DNA of 19,623 bases from an uncultured Trueperaceae bacterium (GCA_937907415.1 CALCHY010000251.1:1-19623); one strand, 5' to 3'. Counted from the stretch's first letter, positions 6,866-14,621 are shown. Made by a program: numbers and translations. Notes: generated from the sequence alone by a model not told the origin.

Positions 6866-8790
6866 GAGTTGGCACGGCTCCACTGCTGATACATGAGCAC
6901 GGGCCATAACCGGTGTTGCCAATCGGCCTTGCCTGAGAGGTGCTGCTGCCACAGCTCACGAAGTGGCTCGGCGCGGAACTGCCCCTCCAGCTCGAGCGCC
7001 TGGACGGACAAGAGTTCGTCCGCCCAGCCCTTCAGCGGTCCACGTAGCCAGGCGCTGATCGGTACGCCGAAACCTTGCTTGGGACGGTCAACCAGCGCTC
7101 GCGGCACGTGCCGGTAGAGGAGCTGCTTGAGCAACCACTTCTGCTCACCGGCGCGCACGCGCAGGTCGTGGGGAAGCGACCAGGCGAACTCGACCACACG
7201 GTGATCCAACAGCGGCACGCGCGTCTCTAGCGAGTGAGACATGGCGGCACGGTCGACCTTGACGAGCACGTCATCCGGCAGGTACGAGCGGGTGTCGAAC
7301 GCCATCATGCGCTCTGTTGGGTGGGTGCGCGCTAACTCGGCCTTGGCCGCCCACGATGGGGTTGGGGTGGCCCCGCTCTTCAGGACCGCTGCTGGATCGG
7401 GCCAGTTGGAGATGCGCACGTCGTACAACGCGGCGACGTCGCTTGCGCTGAATGCGGTGCGGAAGCCGCGCACACGGTCGGAGAAGAGGTGGGGGAAGCC
7501 CCCGACCTGCAACTCAACCATCACGCGTTGCAAGGCGCTGGCGGGTATGGCGCTCATGCCCAAGCTGGCTGCGCGCCGCACGGTCGGGTTGAGGGCCGCC
7601 GCGCGCGACCATAGTCGGCTCGTTCTGGCGTAGCGGCTGTAGCCGGCGAAGAGTTCGTCACCGCCGTCGCCTGAGAGCGCCACCGTCACTTGGGTGCGCG
7701 CCAACCCAGCAAGCAACCACGTTGGAATGGCCGAGGAGTCGCCGAAAGGTTCGTCGTAGATGACCGGGAGTTTCGGGATCACGGCTTGAGCCTCAGCGGG
7801 AGTCACGACGAGCTCCGCATGCTCGGTTCCAAGGTGCTTGGCTACCTCGCGCGCGGCGGCCGACTCGTCGAACGCGTTCTCGCTGAACCCGATGGTGAAC
7901 GTCTTGACCGGAGCGCCGCCCAGACTCTGCATGAGCGCCACGATCGTGCTCGAGTCGATGCCGCCGGAGAGGAAGGCGCCCAGCGGCACGTCAGACATGA
8001 GTTGGCCGCGCACGGACCGGGAGAGGAGGCGCTCCAACTCGTCTAGGGCCTCGTCGTCACTCCCCGCGAACGTGGAGGTGCGCGCCGCGACTTCCGTTAG
8101 CGACCAGTACGGCGTCGGCTCCGGCAGCGTTGCCCCGCTGGCGGTGTCGACCGTGACGCTCGTGCCAGGCGGCAGCTTGTAGATGCCTTCGTAGATCGAC
8201 AGTGGGGCCGGGATGTAACCGTGCTTCAGGAACGAGGAGAGCGCTCCCTGGTCGATCGTTCCGCTGAACGCGGGGTGTGCTCTAAGGGCCTTCAGCTCTG
8301 AGCCGAACAGCAACGTCCGCCCCTGCTTGCCGTAGTACATGGGCTTCTCACCCAGCCGGTCGCGGGCCAACGTGAGCCGCGCGGTTTCGCGGTCCCACAC
8401 GGCCACCGCGAACATGCCGACACTGCGCCTGAGGGTCTCCTCCAAGCCGAAGGCCTCGAAGCCCGCCAGCAGCGACTCGGTGTCGGAGTGCCCGCGCCAA
8501 GCTGGCGCTGGCCGAACGTGAGCGCGGAGCTCTTCGTGGTTGTAGATCTCGCCGTTGAACACGATGACGTAGCGGCCACTAGCAGAGGTCATCGGTTGGT
8601 GGCCAGCGGGGCTGAGGTCCACTATCGCCAGGCGGCGGTGCGCAAGCGCCACGCCACGAGGCGCGTCCAGCCACACTCCGGCGTCATCTGGACCGCGGTG
8701 GCTGACAGCAAGTGCCATGCGCGCCAAGCTCTCTTTGGCGCCCTCTTCGCTAAACCCGCCGGTCTCGATGAAGCCCGTAATGCCGCACAT
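6862..8790 (-). CDS. Asparagine synthase (glutamine-hydrolysing) family amidotransferase, 642 aa
   Basis: A class II glutamine amidotransferase fused to an ATP-pyrophosphatase synthetase domain. The start is fixed by the chemistry: in M-C-G-I-T-G the Cys2 becomes the N-terminal nucleophile after Met removal, so ATG 8790 is correct rather than the start 12 bp upstream at 8802. The glutaminase domain shows SHRGPDD (30-36), HRRLAIVDLS (51-60) and FNGEIYNHEEL (78-88). The synthetase domain has the PP-loop SGGIDSS (275-281) and SGDGGDELFAGY (373-384). All key residues appear present. In sugar clusters such proteins often amidate uronic acids (WbpS-like) instead of making free asparagine; the setting favours that, but this is inference. 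Its stop shares 4 bp with the convergent glycosyltransferase. It is longer than E. coli AsnB (554 aa), as is common in this subgroup. Confidence 0.9.
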   Translation of the reverse strand: MCGITGFIETGGFSEEGAKESLARMALAVSHRGPDDAGVWLDAPRGVALAHRRLAIVDLSPAGHQPMTSASGRYVIVFNGEIYNHEELRAHVRPAPAWRGHSDTESLLAGFEAFGLEETLRRSVGMFAVAVWDRETARLTLARDRLGEKPMYYGKQGRTLLFGSELKALRAHPAFSGTIDQGALSSFLKHGYIPAPLSIYEGIYKLPPGTSVTVDTASGATLPEPTPYWSLTEVAARTSTFAGSDDEALDELERLLSRSVRGQLMSDVPLGAFLSGGIDSSTIVALMQSLGGAPVKTFTIGFSENAFDESAAAREVAKHLGTEHAELVVTPAEAQAVIPKLPVIYDEPFGDSSAIPTWLLAGLARTQVTVALSGDGGDELFAGYSRYARTSRLWSRAAALNPTVRRAASLGMSAIPASALQRVMVELQVGGFPHLFSDRVRGFRTAFSASDVAALYDVRISNWPDPAAVLKSGATPTPSWAAKAELARTHPTERMMAFDTRSYLPDDVLVKVDRAAMSHSLETRVPLLDHRVVEFAWSLPHDLRVRAGEQKWLLKQLLYRHVPRALVDRPKQGFGVPISAWLRGPLKGWADELLSVQALELEGQFRAEPLRELWQQHLSGKADWQHRLWPVLMYQQWSRANS

Positions 8791-9184
8791 TCCAGCCCGC
8801 ACACTACACCGCTGACGGTTGCCTTGAGGCCGGCGGCGTCATAGGGCCGGTCTAATCAGATGGGGCCTTAGTCATAGAACCCTCTCATCTGTGGGCTGTA
8901 ACTTAGTCCTTGTCGGGTTCCATTAGGGCCCGCCACTCGAAAGCGATGATGCGTGCGCCGCAAAGTGGGCGCTTGGTGCGCGCGGAGCTAGTAGCGCAAC
9001 CGGTCGAGTTCTTTTCGTCTTTTCAAGAACTGGTTAAGTACCCACCTAGTGGACATCTGGAAATGGTGTCCGGAGGCTATGAGCCGTGTATCCCGACTTG
9101 GGCATCAAGGGACACGGGGAGCCAGTGATGCAACCGGCCGGATGGTGAAGTCAGGTTGCATCCAGACTGTGGGAGCAGGTTCGG
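8791..9184. other. 394-bp divergent intergenic region without a supported gene
   Basis: This stretch separates the minus-strand amidotransferase from the plus-strand PL9-like lipoprotein and should hold both promoters. On the minus strand TAGTGT lies 10 bp before the amidotransferase ATG. On the plus strand I see no convincing -35/-10 pair; TAACTT at 8899-8904 is a candidate -10 without a -35. CAGATG (8857-8862) and CATCTG (8886-8891) form a spaced inverted repeat. The part from about 8998 on is rich in short stems and is listed separately. A 72-codon TTG-start frame (8910-9128) has no ribosome binding site and no recognisable content. Confidence 0.6.
8998..9162 (+). promoter_or_regulatory. 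Structured 5' leader of the PL9-like lipoprotein gene (four predicted stem-loops)
   Basis: Four consecutive inverted repeats lie before the ribosome binding site. (1) AGTTCTT 9007-9013 pairs with AAGAACT 9025-9031, extendable by AACC 8998-9001 with GGTT 9032-9035 across a 5-nt bulge. (2) GGACATC 9051-9057 pairs with GGTGTCC 9065-9071, with one G-U. (3) CCGTGT+CCC 9084-9094 pairs with GGG+ACACGG 9109-9117. (4) GATGCAACC 9127-9135 pairs with GGTTGCATC 9154-9162. A GGGAG ribosome binding site (9171-9175) and ATG 9185 follow. I do not recognise a known riboswitch class. The stacking of hairpins is seen; a regulatory role is inferred. Confidence 0.4.
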
Positions 9185-11173
9185 ATGCGTACAGCAATTT
9201 CAGCAAATAGAACCGCCAGCAGCGTGCTGGCACTGTTTCAACCGAAGTATCTGAAGGGGATTGCCATAATGGCGGCAATCGGACTATTAGCCGCGTGCGG
9301 ACAGGTCACTAGCGTCCCTGGCGGCGATGAAACTCAGATCGAACCCACTTGGTCGTGGAGTCCGGTCGGCTACGTCGACGACACCGTTGGGACGGCCGCC
9401 GTCGACGACGCCCTCACGGTGCACGGCTCCGGAACGGACATCTGGGACGGCCGTGACGAGTTCTTCTACGTCTATACCAGCCTCGTCGGCGACGGCTCAC
9501 TGTCGGTCAGGGTCAAGGACCTGCAGGCCGACAACCCGTGGGCGAAAGCTGGCGTCATGCTCCGTGAGAGCCTCGACCCAGACGCGCGCAACGTGCTCCT
9601 GCACATTTCCAGGGAGAACGGTTCGGTACTGCAGATGCGCCCTGAGACGGGCGGAGCAACCATCAACGATGCGGGGCACGACACGACCATGGCCGTGGGC
9701 GGCTGGGTGCGCCTCACCCGCACCGGCGACACCGTCCTTGGTGAGCTATCTCGCGACGGGGAGAGCTGGACCGAACTCGGCAAGTACGACATCGCTTTGG
9801 GCGACAACGCCCTCATCGGCTTCGCGGTGACTGCGCACGACCGCGGCAAGGTAGCGACGGCCGAGTTCACCAACGTGAGGCGCAACTGGCGCGGCGGTCC
9901 AGGCGCTAGGCCGGTCGTCAAACCAGAGCCGCCAGTGACTCAGCCGACCCCACAGCCCCCGGTCACTGACCCGACCCCGGTACCGCCCGTCCTCGGGGGC
10001 GCCGAGTACGACCTGCCGCCCGCTACCCTCTACGTGGCCACCAATGGCAACGACAGCAACTCGGGCCGCACCGCTAGCGCGCCGCTTAGAACCATGTCGA
10101 AGGCCACCTCCATGGTGCAGCCAGGTGACGTCGTTTACATTCGCGGAGGCGTCTACCCGATCAACGTCGCGTTCAGGACCCCTGGTACGGCGACCAAGCC
10201 CATCGTGTGGGCCTCTTACCCTGGCGAGACGGCGATCTTCGACGGCGCAGACCAGAGCCGTGGTAGCAGCCAGCACCGCGTGTGGGTCGACGGCGTGTCC
10301 TACAACCACTTCGTTAACTTCGAGGTTCGCAACAGCCCTCAGCAGGGCATATTCGTGCGAAACGCCAGCGATAACCTCTTCCACGGCCTCGTCGTCCACG
10401 GCAGCAACGGCAGCGGGATCCAGAACTACAGCGGCAACCGCAACCGTTACGAGTACCTAGTCACCTACGACAACTTCGACACCGTCAACTCCAACGGCAA
10501 GATCGGTGAGGACGCCGACGGCATCGGTATCTCAGCAGGTGACTCCAACGTCATCAGTCGCGTGATCAGCTACTACAACTCAGACGACGGCATAGACGCC
10601 TGGCGCTCCACGAACACCATCATCGAGCACTCCGTGGCGTTCGATAACGGGCGCGGCGCCAACGGCAACGGCAACGGCTTCAAGCTAGGCGGCAACAGCG
10701 AAGATAACCGTACGGTCGTGCGCTTCAATATCGCGTTCTCCAACAAGGCCTCCGGCTTCAGCCAGAACACCGGCCGCAACATCACCGTCTACAACAACAC
10801 CGCGTATGGCAACTCTGGCCCCAACTACGACGTTGGCTCGACCGTCACGGTGCGCAACAACTTGTCCATCGGCGGCCGCAACAACGTGTTGAGCAGCGCG
10901 ATCAGCGGCAACAACTCGTGGGACTTGGGCATCACCGACGTACGCGTACTGAGCACCGACCGCAATAGCCCCGACTTCCTCTCATTGCGCGCAGACAGCC
11001 CCGGAATTGACAGGGGTAGCGACGTCGGGTTGCCGTACCTCGGCGCGGCCCCGGACCTGGGTGCGCTCGAGTACCAAACGACGATCGCCGACCTGCTCGA
11101 CTCCGAGCGGCTCCCGATCACCGAGATCGTCCGTGCGGCCATCGACTCGGCGACCTTGGCGCTAGCGCACTAG
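9185..11173 (+). CDS. Lipoprotein with concanavalin-like domain and PL9 pectate-lyase-like beta-helix, 662 aa
   Basis: A secreted, lipid-anchored protein. The signal peptide has a hydrophobic stretch and lipobox LLAAC with Cys38. Residues about 78-232 resemble DUF1349-type concanavalin-like domains (FFYVYTSL, then WAKAGVMLRESLDPDARN). A Pro-rich linker (about 243-270) leads to a right-handed parallel beta-helix (about 280-630) beginning LYVATNGNDSNSGR. The helix carries the pattern of polysaccharide lyase family 9: DADGIGI with Asp445, NSDDGIDAW with Asp467, Asp468 and Asp471, and GNGFKLGG with Lys500. These match the calcium-binding aspartates and catalytic lysine described for Pel9A, so lyase activity on a uronate polymer is plausible. 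Start ATG 9185 has GGGAG 9 nt upstream. It is a paralogue of the protein at 12426-14348. It could alternatively be an inactive carbohydrate-binding helix. Confidence 0.82.
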   Translation: MRTAISANRTASSVLALFQPKYLKGIAIMAAIGLLAACGQVTSVPGGDETQIEPTWSWSPVGYVDDTVGTAAVDDALTVHGSGTDIWDGRDEFFYVYTSLVGDGSLSVRVKDLQADNPWAKAGVMLRESLDPDARNVLLHISRENGSVLQMRPETGGATINDAGHDTTMAVGGWVRLTRTGDTVLGELSRDGESWTELGKYDIALGDNALIGFAVTAHDRGKVATAEFTNVRRNWRGGPGARPVVKPEPPVTQPTPQPPVTDPTPVPPVLGGAEYDLPPATLYVATNGNDSNSGRTASAPLRTMSKATSMVQPGDVVYIRGGVYPINVAFRTPGTATKPIVWASYPGETAIFDGADQSRGSSQHRVWVDGVSYNHFVNFEVRNSPQQGIFVRNASDNLFHGLVVHGSNGSGIQNYSGNRNRYEYLVTYDNFDTVNSNGKIGEDADGIGISAGDSNVISRVISYYNSDDGIDAWRSTNTIIEHSVAFDNGRGANGNGNGFKLGGNSEDNRTVVRFNIAFSNKASGFSQNTGRNITVYNNTAYGNSGPNYDVGSTVTVRNNLSIGGRNNVLSSAISGNNSWDLGITDVRVLSTDRNSPDFLSLRADSPGIDRGSDVGLPYLGAAPDLGALEYQTTIADLLDSERLPITEIVRAAIDSATLALAH

Positions 11174-11203
11174 CAGCACCGCAAGCTAGACGACCGGAGT
11201 CCA

Positions 11204-11239
11204 CTTGGCCAGCAGCACTCGAGGGTGCTGCTGGCCAAG
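11204..11239 (+). terminator. Strong hairpin terminator candidate after the first PL9-like gene
   Basis: A perfect 15-bp inverted repeat (CTTGGCCAGCAGCAC at 11204-11218 against 11225-11239) with a 6-nt loop lies 30 bp after the stop codon. No run of T follows (CCTTATCC), so it may act as a non-canonical intrinsic terminator or a 3'-end stabiliser. It would insulate the next gene, whose -10 box begins 4 bp later. Confidence 0.6.
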
Positions 11240-11242
11240 CCT

Positions 11243-11248
11243 TATCCT
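11243..11248 (+). promoter_or_regulatory. Leaderless-type -10 box (TATCCT) before the fourth glycosyltransferase
   Basis: TATCCT ends 5 bp before the ATG at 11254, the placement expected for a leaderless transcript. There is no ribosome binding site that could act from the upstream mRNA, since the terminator hairpin intervenes. No -35 match is evident, and the -35 position would fall inside the hairpin. Confidence 0.35.
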
Positions 11249-11253
11249 TGGGA

Positions 11254-12411
11254 ATGGCCAGCGCACGACAGACTACTGACGCCAGTGCGTCACCCACTGG
11301 CGCGTATGCGCGCCCCGAGTTCGCCTTCCTCCTACCTTCCCTTAGGGGTGGCGGAGCCGAGCGCGTCGTGATGGACCTGGCGCGCCAAGCAGCGGACGAG
11401 GGGCACGCCGTCGACATGGTGGTATTGAATCGCGCTGGCGCCGTGGTGGATGACCTCGGTCCGGGCGTGCGAATGGTGGAGCTGGGCAGGAGCCGCGCTG
11501 CCTTCGCGCTACCGGCCATGATCGGCTACCTGCGTCACGCGCGCCCGCGAGCCATGCTGACCACGCTCGAACACACGAACGTCTTGGCAGTGATCGCTGC
11601 GCGCCTCGTGCCGGGCGCTGGCGCCGCCCCGCGTACGCGCGTCGTCGTGCGCGAGGCGAACACCGTCAGCGAGGACCTCGTCGGCTTGAAGGGCCGCGCA
11701 GTGCGGGCACTCATGCGCGTTGCTTACCGCTCCGCGGACGCGGTCGTGGCCGTGTCGCTTGGCGTGGCCCGGAGCCTAGAGGCCGAGCTGGGCCTCAACC
11801 CAGAGCGCGTGCGCGTGATCCTCAACCCGGTGATCACGCCGCGCGTGCTGGCCGGCGCCAAGGAGCCGGTTGGGCACGCCTGGTTCGCGCCAGGCCAGCC
11901 GCCTGTCATCTTGGGCGTAGGGCGCCTCACGGAGCAGAAGGGCTTCGACACACTCGTTAAGGCGTTCGCCACGCTGCGCGCTTCTCGGCCGTGCCGACTC
12001 ATCATTCTCGGGGAGGGTGAGTTGAGGCCGGAACTCGAGGCGCTAGCGCGTGACCTGGGGATCGAGGCAGACGTCGACTTGGCCGGCTTCGTCGGCAACC
12101 CGTTCCCTTACATGGCGAACTGCGCTGTGTTCGTACTGTCGTCGCGCTGGGAGGGGTTGCCGAACGTGCTCATCCAAGCGATGGCCGTAGGCGCCAAGGT
12201 CGTGGCCAGCGATTGCCCGAGTGGCCCTGCCGAGGTCACCGACGGCGGCACACTAGCGCCGCTCGTGCCGGTGGACGACGTGGCGGCGTTGGCCGCGGCA
12301 ATGAGCGCCACCCTCGAGCGGGAGGCCAGCGAGCTTCCCGAAGGGTGGCGCGAACGTTACGAGCTTGAGGCGATCACTGCCGCCTACCTAGACGTCATGC
12401 GGGGCGGCTAG
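11254..12411 (+). CDS. Glycosyltransferase family 4, 385 aa
   Basis: A GT-B, GT4-type glycosyltransferase. The N-terminal loop is LPSLRGGGAERVVMDLA (residues 27-43), followed by an acceptor domain with VVREANTVSE (131-140) and hinge segment VILNPVIT. The donor domain has GVGRLTEQKGFDTLVKAF (221-238), ILGEGELRPEL, and EGLPNVLIQAM (300-310). Here the second glutamate of the usual E-x7-E motif is Gln308, a substitution seen in a GT4 subgroup whose next segment is the same VASDCPSGPAEV, so it does not imply inactivity. I prefer ATG 11254 to the TTG at 11248, as a TATCCT -10 box ends 5 bp before it. It lies between two paralogous PL9-like genes and ends 14 bp from the convergent one. Sugar specificity is unknown. 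Confidence 0.92.
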   Translation: MASARQTTDASASPTGAYARPEFAFLLPSLRGGGAERVVMDLARQAADEGHAVDMVVLNRAGAVVDDLGPGVRMVELGRSRAAFALPAMIGYLRHARPRAMLTTLEHTNVLAVIAARLVPGAGAAPRTRVVVREANTVSEDLVGLKGRAVRALMRVAYRSADAVVAVSLGVARSLEAELGLNPERVRVILNPVITPRVLAGAKEPVGHAWFAPGQPPVILGVGRLTEQKGFDTLVKAFATLRASRPCRLIILGEGELRPELEALARDLGIEADVDLAGFVGNPFPYMANCAVFVLSSRWEGLPNVLIQAMAVGAKVVASDCPSGPAEVTDGGTLAPLVPVDDVAALAAAMSATLEREASELPEGWRERYELEAITAAYLDVMRGG

Positions 12412-12425
12412 TCCAGCCAACCCAG

Positions 12426-14348
12426 CTAGTAGCCGAGGATCTGCGCTAGTGGTATCCCAAGGAACGAGCCGATGGTCTGTCCGACCGGGATTGCACCAAG
12501 GTCAGGTGCGGCGCCAGTGTAAGGCAGGCCGATGTCGCTGCCCCTGGCCTTCACCGAACTAGTGCTCGAGGGCGCCAGGAAGTTCGCTGAGTTGGGGTCG
12601 GTGCTCACGAACGATGGGTTACCCACCCCGACGTTCCACGAGTTCGTCTGCTGCTGGTTGCTGCCGTCGTCTTCCCAGACGCGCTTGTTGTCGGCATACC
12701 CGAGGTTGTTGCGCAGCCTCCCTGAGCCAACGATGTAGCCGTAAACGCCGTTGTTGTAGGAAGTGTTCTGATCGAGGGTGACGTTGCGGCCGGAGTTGTA
12801 GTTGAAGCCCTCGCTCTTGTTGCCGTACGCGATGCTGTAGCGGATGACGGTGTTGCCAGCCTGACTGCGGCCGCCGAGCTTGAAGCCGTTGCCATCTCCA
12901 CCTTGGAAGCCGTTCTGGAAGCTAACGCAGCGCTCGATGACGGTGTTGACCGACAGCCAGGCGTCTATGCCGTCGTCGGAGTTGCGGTACGACACGCAGT
13001 GGTCAAGACGCAGGTCGCGGCCAGCGGAGAGGCCGATTCCGTCGGCGTTCCCGCCGCCACCGTCCGAGTTGTCGTGGGTGATGAAGTAGGAGAAGCGGTT
13101 CCTGTCTCCGGAGAGGTTCTGGATGCCGGAGAGGCCGTTGCCGTACGTACGCACGTGGGCGATGACGTTATCGCTTGCGTTCACTAGCTGAATGCCCTGG
13201 GCGCTGTTGTTGCGCACGATGAAGTTGCGGAAGATATTGAAGCTGGCGCCCTCGAAACGGACGTTCTGGTAGGCGGCCTGCCCGGAACCGTCCAGCACGG
13301 CGCATTCACCTGGGTACGACTCGAACACGATCGGCCTAGCGGCGGCGCCTGACCGTTGGAACGACACGTTAGAGGAGTAGGTTCCACCCCTCACCCACAC
13401 GACGTCACCAGCGCTAACCACATCTGCGGCACGTTGGAGCGTGCGGAACGGCCGGTCGGTGCTGCGACCATCGTTACTATCGGAGCCACCGGTCGCAACG
13501 TAATAGGTTGGGGTGTAAGCGGGCGCTAGCGGCTCGGAACCACAGACCCACGTGCCGTTGAAGACAGCGGAGGAGTCTCCGGGCGGCGGCGGCGTCGGTG
13601 TCGGTGTCGGCGTCGGTGTCGGCGTCGGGCTAGGTGCGGGGTTGGTTGGCGGGACGGGCGTGCTCGGCGTTGCTTGTGTGCCAAGGACCAGGCGGGGGTT
13701 GGAGAAGTACGCCACGGCCACGTTGCCAGGCGAGTGGGCCGTTACGGCCAATCCAATCAGCGCGTCTTGACCCATGGGCAAGTTGTAGCGGCCAAGCTCG
13801 CTCCAGGCCACCCCGTCGCTTGATAGCTCGCCGATGACCTCGCCACCCTTACGGGTCAATCGCATCCAACCACCAACGGGCATGCTCGGGTCGTTGCCAG
13901 CGCTATTGACGGTGGCGGCGCCGTCGCTTAGGCGCGCTTGGAAGACCGAGCCGTTCTGGCCGCTGATATGGATGAGGGCGTTGCGGGCATCCGGTTCGAG
14001 GCTAGAGCGGATCATGATGCCGGCCTTGCTCCACTCATGAGCAGCGGAGAAGTCGTGCAGCTTCACGCTTAGAGAACCGTTGCCTCTGATGGGGGTGTAG
14101 ACGTAAAAGAACTCGTCGCGGTCGCCCCAAATATCAGTGCCGGAGCCACTCACCTTCATCAGGCCACCCGGAGGAGTTGATGCGGCCTCGAGCTGAGCGA
14201 CGGGGTCGTAGCCGATGGCCACGGTCGACCACTCGACCTCTGCCGGCGAACCAGGCAGTTCGGCCGCCACCTGCCCGCAGGCGGTGAGCAACGCAAACAG
14301 TATTGAAAGAGCCGTTAACAACTCAACACGCGCAAGGGGGCGCCTCAC
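12426..14348 (-). CDS. Lipoprotein with concanavalin-like domain and PL9 pectate-lyase-like beta-helix (second paralogue), 640 aa
   Basis: Paralogue of the protein at 9185-11173 with the same architecture. Its signal peptide has lipobox ALLTAC with Cys24. The concanavalin/DUF1349-like domain covers about residues 62-222 (SGTDIWGDRDEFFYVYTP, WSKAGIMIRSSLEPDARN). A Thr-Pro linker (about 226-256) is partly built from (Pro-Thr)n. The beta-helix (about 281-620) keeps the PL9 pattern: NADGIGL with Asp436, NSDDGIDAW with Asp458, Asp459 and Asp462, and GDGNGFKLGG with Lys490. The cysteine pair CGSEP...GECA (269, 349) in this copy is absent from the other. The GTG at 14348 is chosen because it gives the basic n-region MRRPLAR before the hydrophobic core; no strong ribosome binding site is visible. 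It probably acts on the exported polymer at the cell surface; substrate is inferred only from family. Confidence 0.82.
   Translation of the reverse strand: MRRPLARVELLTALSILFALLTACGQVAAELPGSPAEVEWSTVAIGYDPVAQLEAASTPPGGLMKVSGSGTDIWGDRDEFFYVYTPIRGNGSLSVKLHDFSAAHEWSKAGIMIRSSLEPDARNALIHISGQNGSVFQARLSDGAATVNSAGNDPSMPVGGWMRLTRKGGEVIGELSSDGVAWSELGRYNLPMGQDALIGLAVTAHSPGNVAVAYFSNPRLVLGTQATPSTPVPPTNPAPSPTPTPTPTPTPTPPPPGDSSAVFNGTWVCGSEPLAPAYTPTYYVATGGSDSNDGRSTDRPFRTLQRAADVVSAGDVVWVRGGTYSSNVSFQRSGAAARPIVFESYPGECAVLDGSGQAAYQNVRFEGASFNIFRNFIVRNNSAQGIQLVNASDNVIAHVRTYGNGLSGIQNLSGDRNRFSYFITHDNSDGGGGNADGIGLSAGRDLRLDHCVSYRNSDDGIDAWLSVNTVIERCVSFQNGFQGGDGNGFKLGGRSQAGNTVIRYSIAYGNKSEGFNYNSGRNVTLDQNTSYNNGVYGYIVGSGRLRNNLGYADNKRVWEDDGSNQQQTNSWNVGVGNPSFVSTDPNSANFLAPSSTSSVKARGSDIGLPYTGAAPDLGAIPVGQTIGSFLGIPLAQILGY
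13591..13626. repeat. Hexanucleotide tandem repeat encoding the Pro-Thr linker
   Basis: Six in-frame units of GGYGTC (GGCGTC or GGTGTC on the plus strand) encode alternating Thr-Pro on the minus strand, in the linker between the concanavalin-like and beta-helix domains. Gain or loss of a unit would change the linker by two residues without a frameshift. Confidence 0.8.
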
Positions 14349-14475
14349 AGCGGACCCGCGTACGATGGGAGCGTTCTACTGATGTTGATGACGGAGTCGG
14401 CATGACCGACCGCGAGCCTGAAGGAACGCATTCCCCCTCCATCTGTCGTTGCGTACGCTGACGTAGCAAGACTTT

Positions 14476-14493
14476 GATGAAGTTACCTTCATC
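14476..14493. promoter_or_regulatory. Palindrome GATGAAG-TTAC-CTTCATC, possible operator or hairpin
   Basis: Perfect 7-bp arms with a 4-nt centre lie about 130 bp upstream of the second PL9-like gene's start. The symmetry suits a dimeric regulator site or a small RNA hairpin; sequence alone does not decide. Confidence 0.3.
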
Positions 14494-14536
14494 TGATGTG
14501 AGGCGGGTTAGTAAGTTGGTCGATGTGACAATCCAG

Positions 14537-14571
14537 CGCGCTTCGCTCGGAACCGTTCCGAGCGAAGCGCG
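14537..14571 (-). terminator. Long GC-rich hairpin after the Ig/beta-helix lipoprotein gene
   Basis: Perfect 17-nt arms (14537-14553 against 14555-14571; about 15 bp once a loop is allowed) lie 50 bp past the stop of the minus-strand gene ending at 14622. No T-run follows on the minus strand (CTGGATTGTC). As with the hairpin at 11204-11239, this resembles a terminator without a U-tract. Confidence 0.6.
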
Positions 14572-14621
14572 TGGCGATTGCAGTGGTCTACTCACCAGTC
14601 AAGGTTGGGCGACGCAGGACC

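Larger units (their letters stand above)
14349..14621. other. 273-bp intergenic region between two minus-strand lipoprotein genes
   Basis: It holds a terminator-like hairpin near the upstream gene (14537-14571), a perfect palindrome with a 4-nt loop (14476-14493), and an imperfect inverted repeat at about 14450-14471 (TTGCGTACG against CGTAGCAA with one bulged base). The hairpin separates the two lipoprotein genes, so the downstream one likely has its own promoter here, though I could not identify clear -35/-10 boxes. A 90-codon minus frame across it starts in the hairpin and overlaps the next gene; it looks non-coding. Confidence 0.55.

Noticed and set aside
8920..9000. Possible cyclic-di-GMP riboswitch in the leader (CGCAAAG-like bases near 8960)
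   Set aside because: Only a few bases resemble the aptamer core; the other conserved segments and the paired helices are not found in order.
8910..9128. 72-codon TTG-start frame in the leader of the first PL9-like gene
   Set aside because: No ribosome binding site, no recognisable sequence, and it overlaps several inverted repeats that better fit a non-coding leader.
9746..10399. Minus-strand open frame of 217 codons
   Set aside because: Antisense to the PL9-like lipoprotein whose frame carries conserved catalytic motifs; no recognisable domain in the antisense frame.
11254..12411. Loss of the second glutamate in the E-x7-E motif (Gln308) as evidence of an inactive enzyme
   Set aside because: The EGLPNVLIQA variant followed by CPSGPAE is a known subgroup pattern of GT4 enzymes, and the rest of the donor site looks intact.
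14323..14595. 90-codon minus frame between the two minus-strand lipoprotein genes
   Set aside because: It begins inside or beyond the terminator-like hairpin, overlaps the start of the PL9-like gene in another frame, and has no motif.
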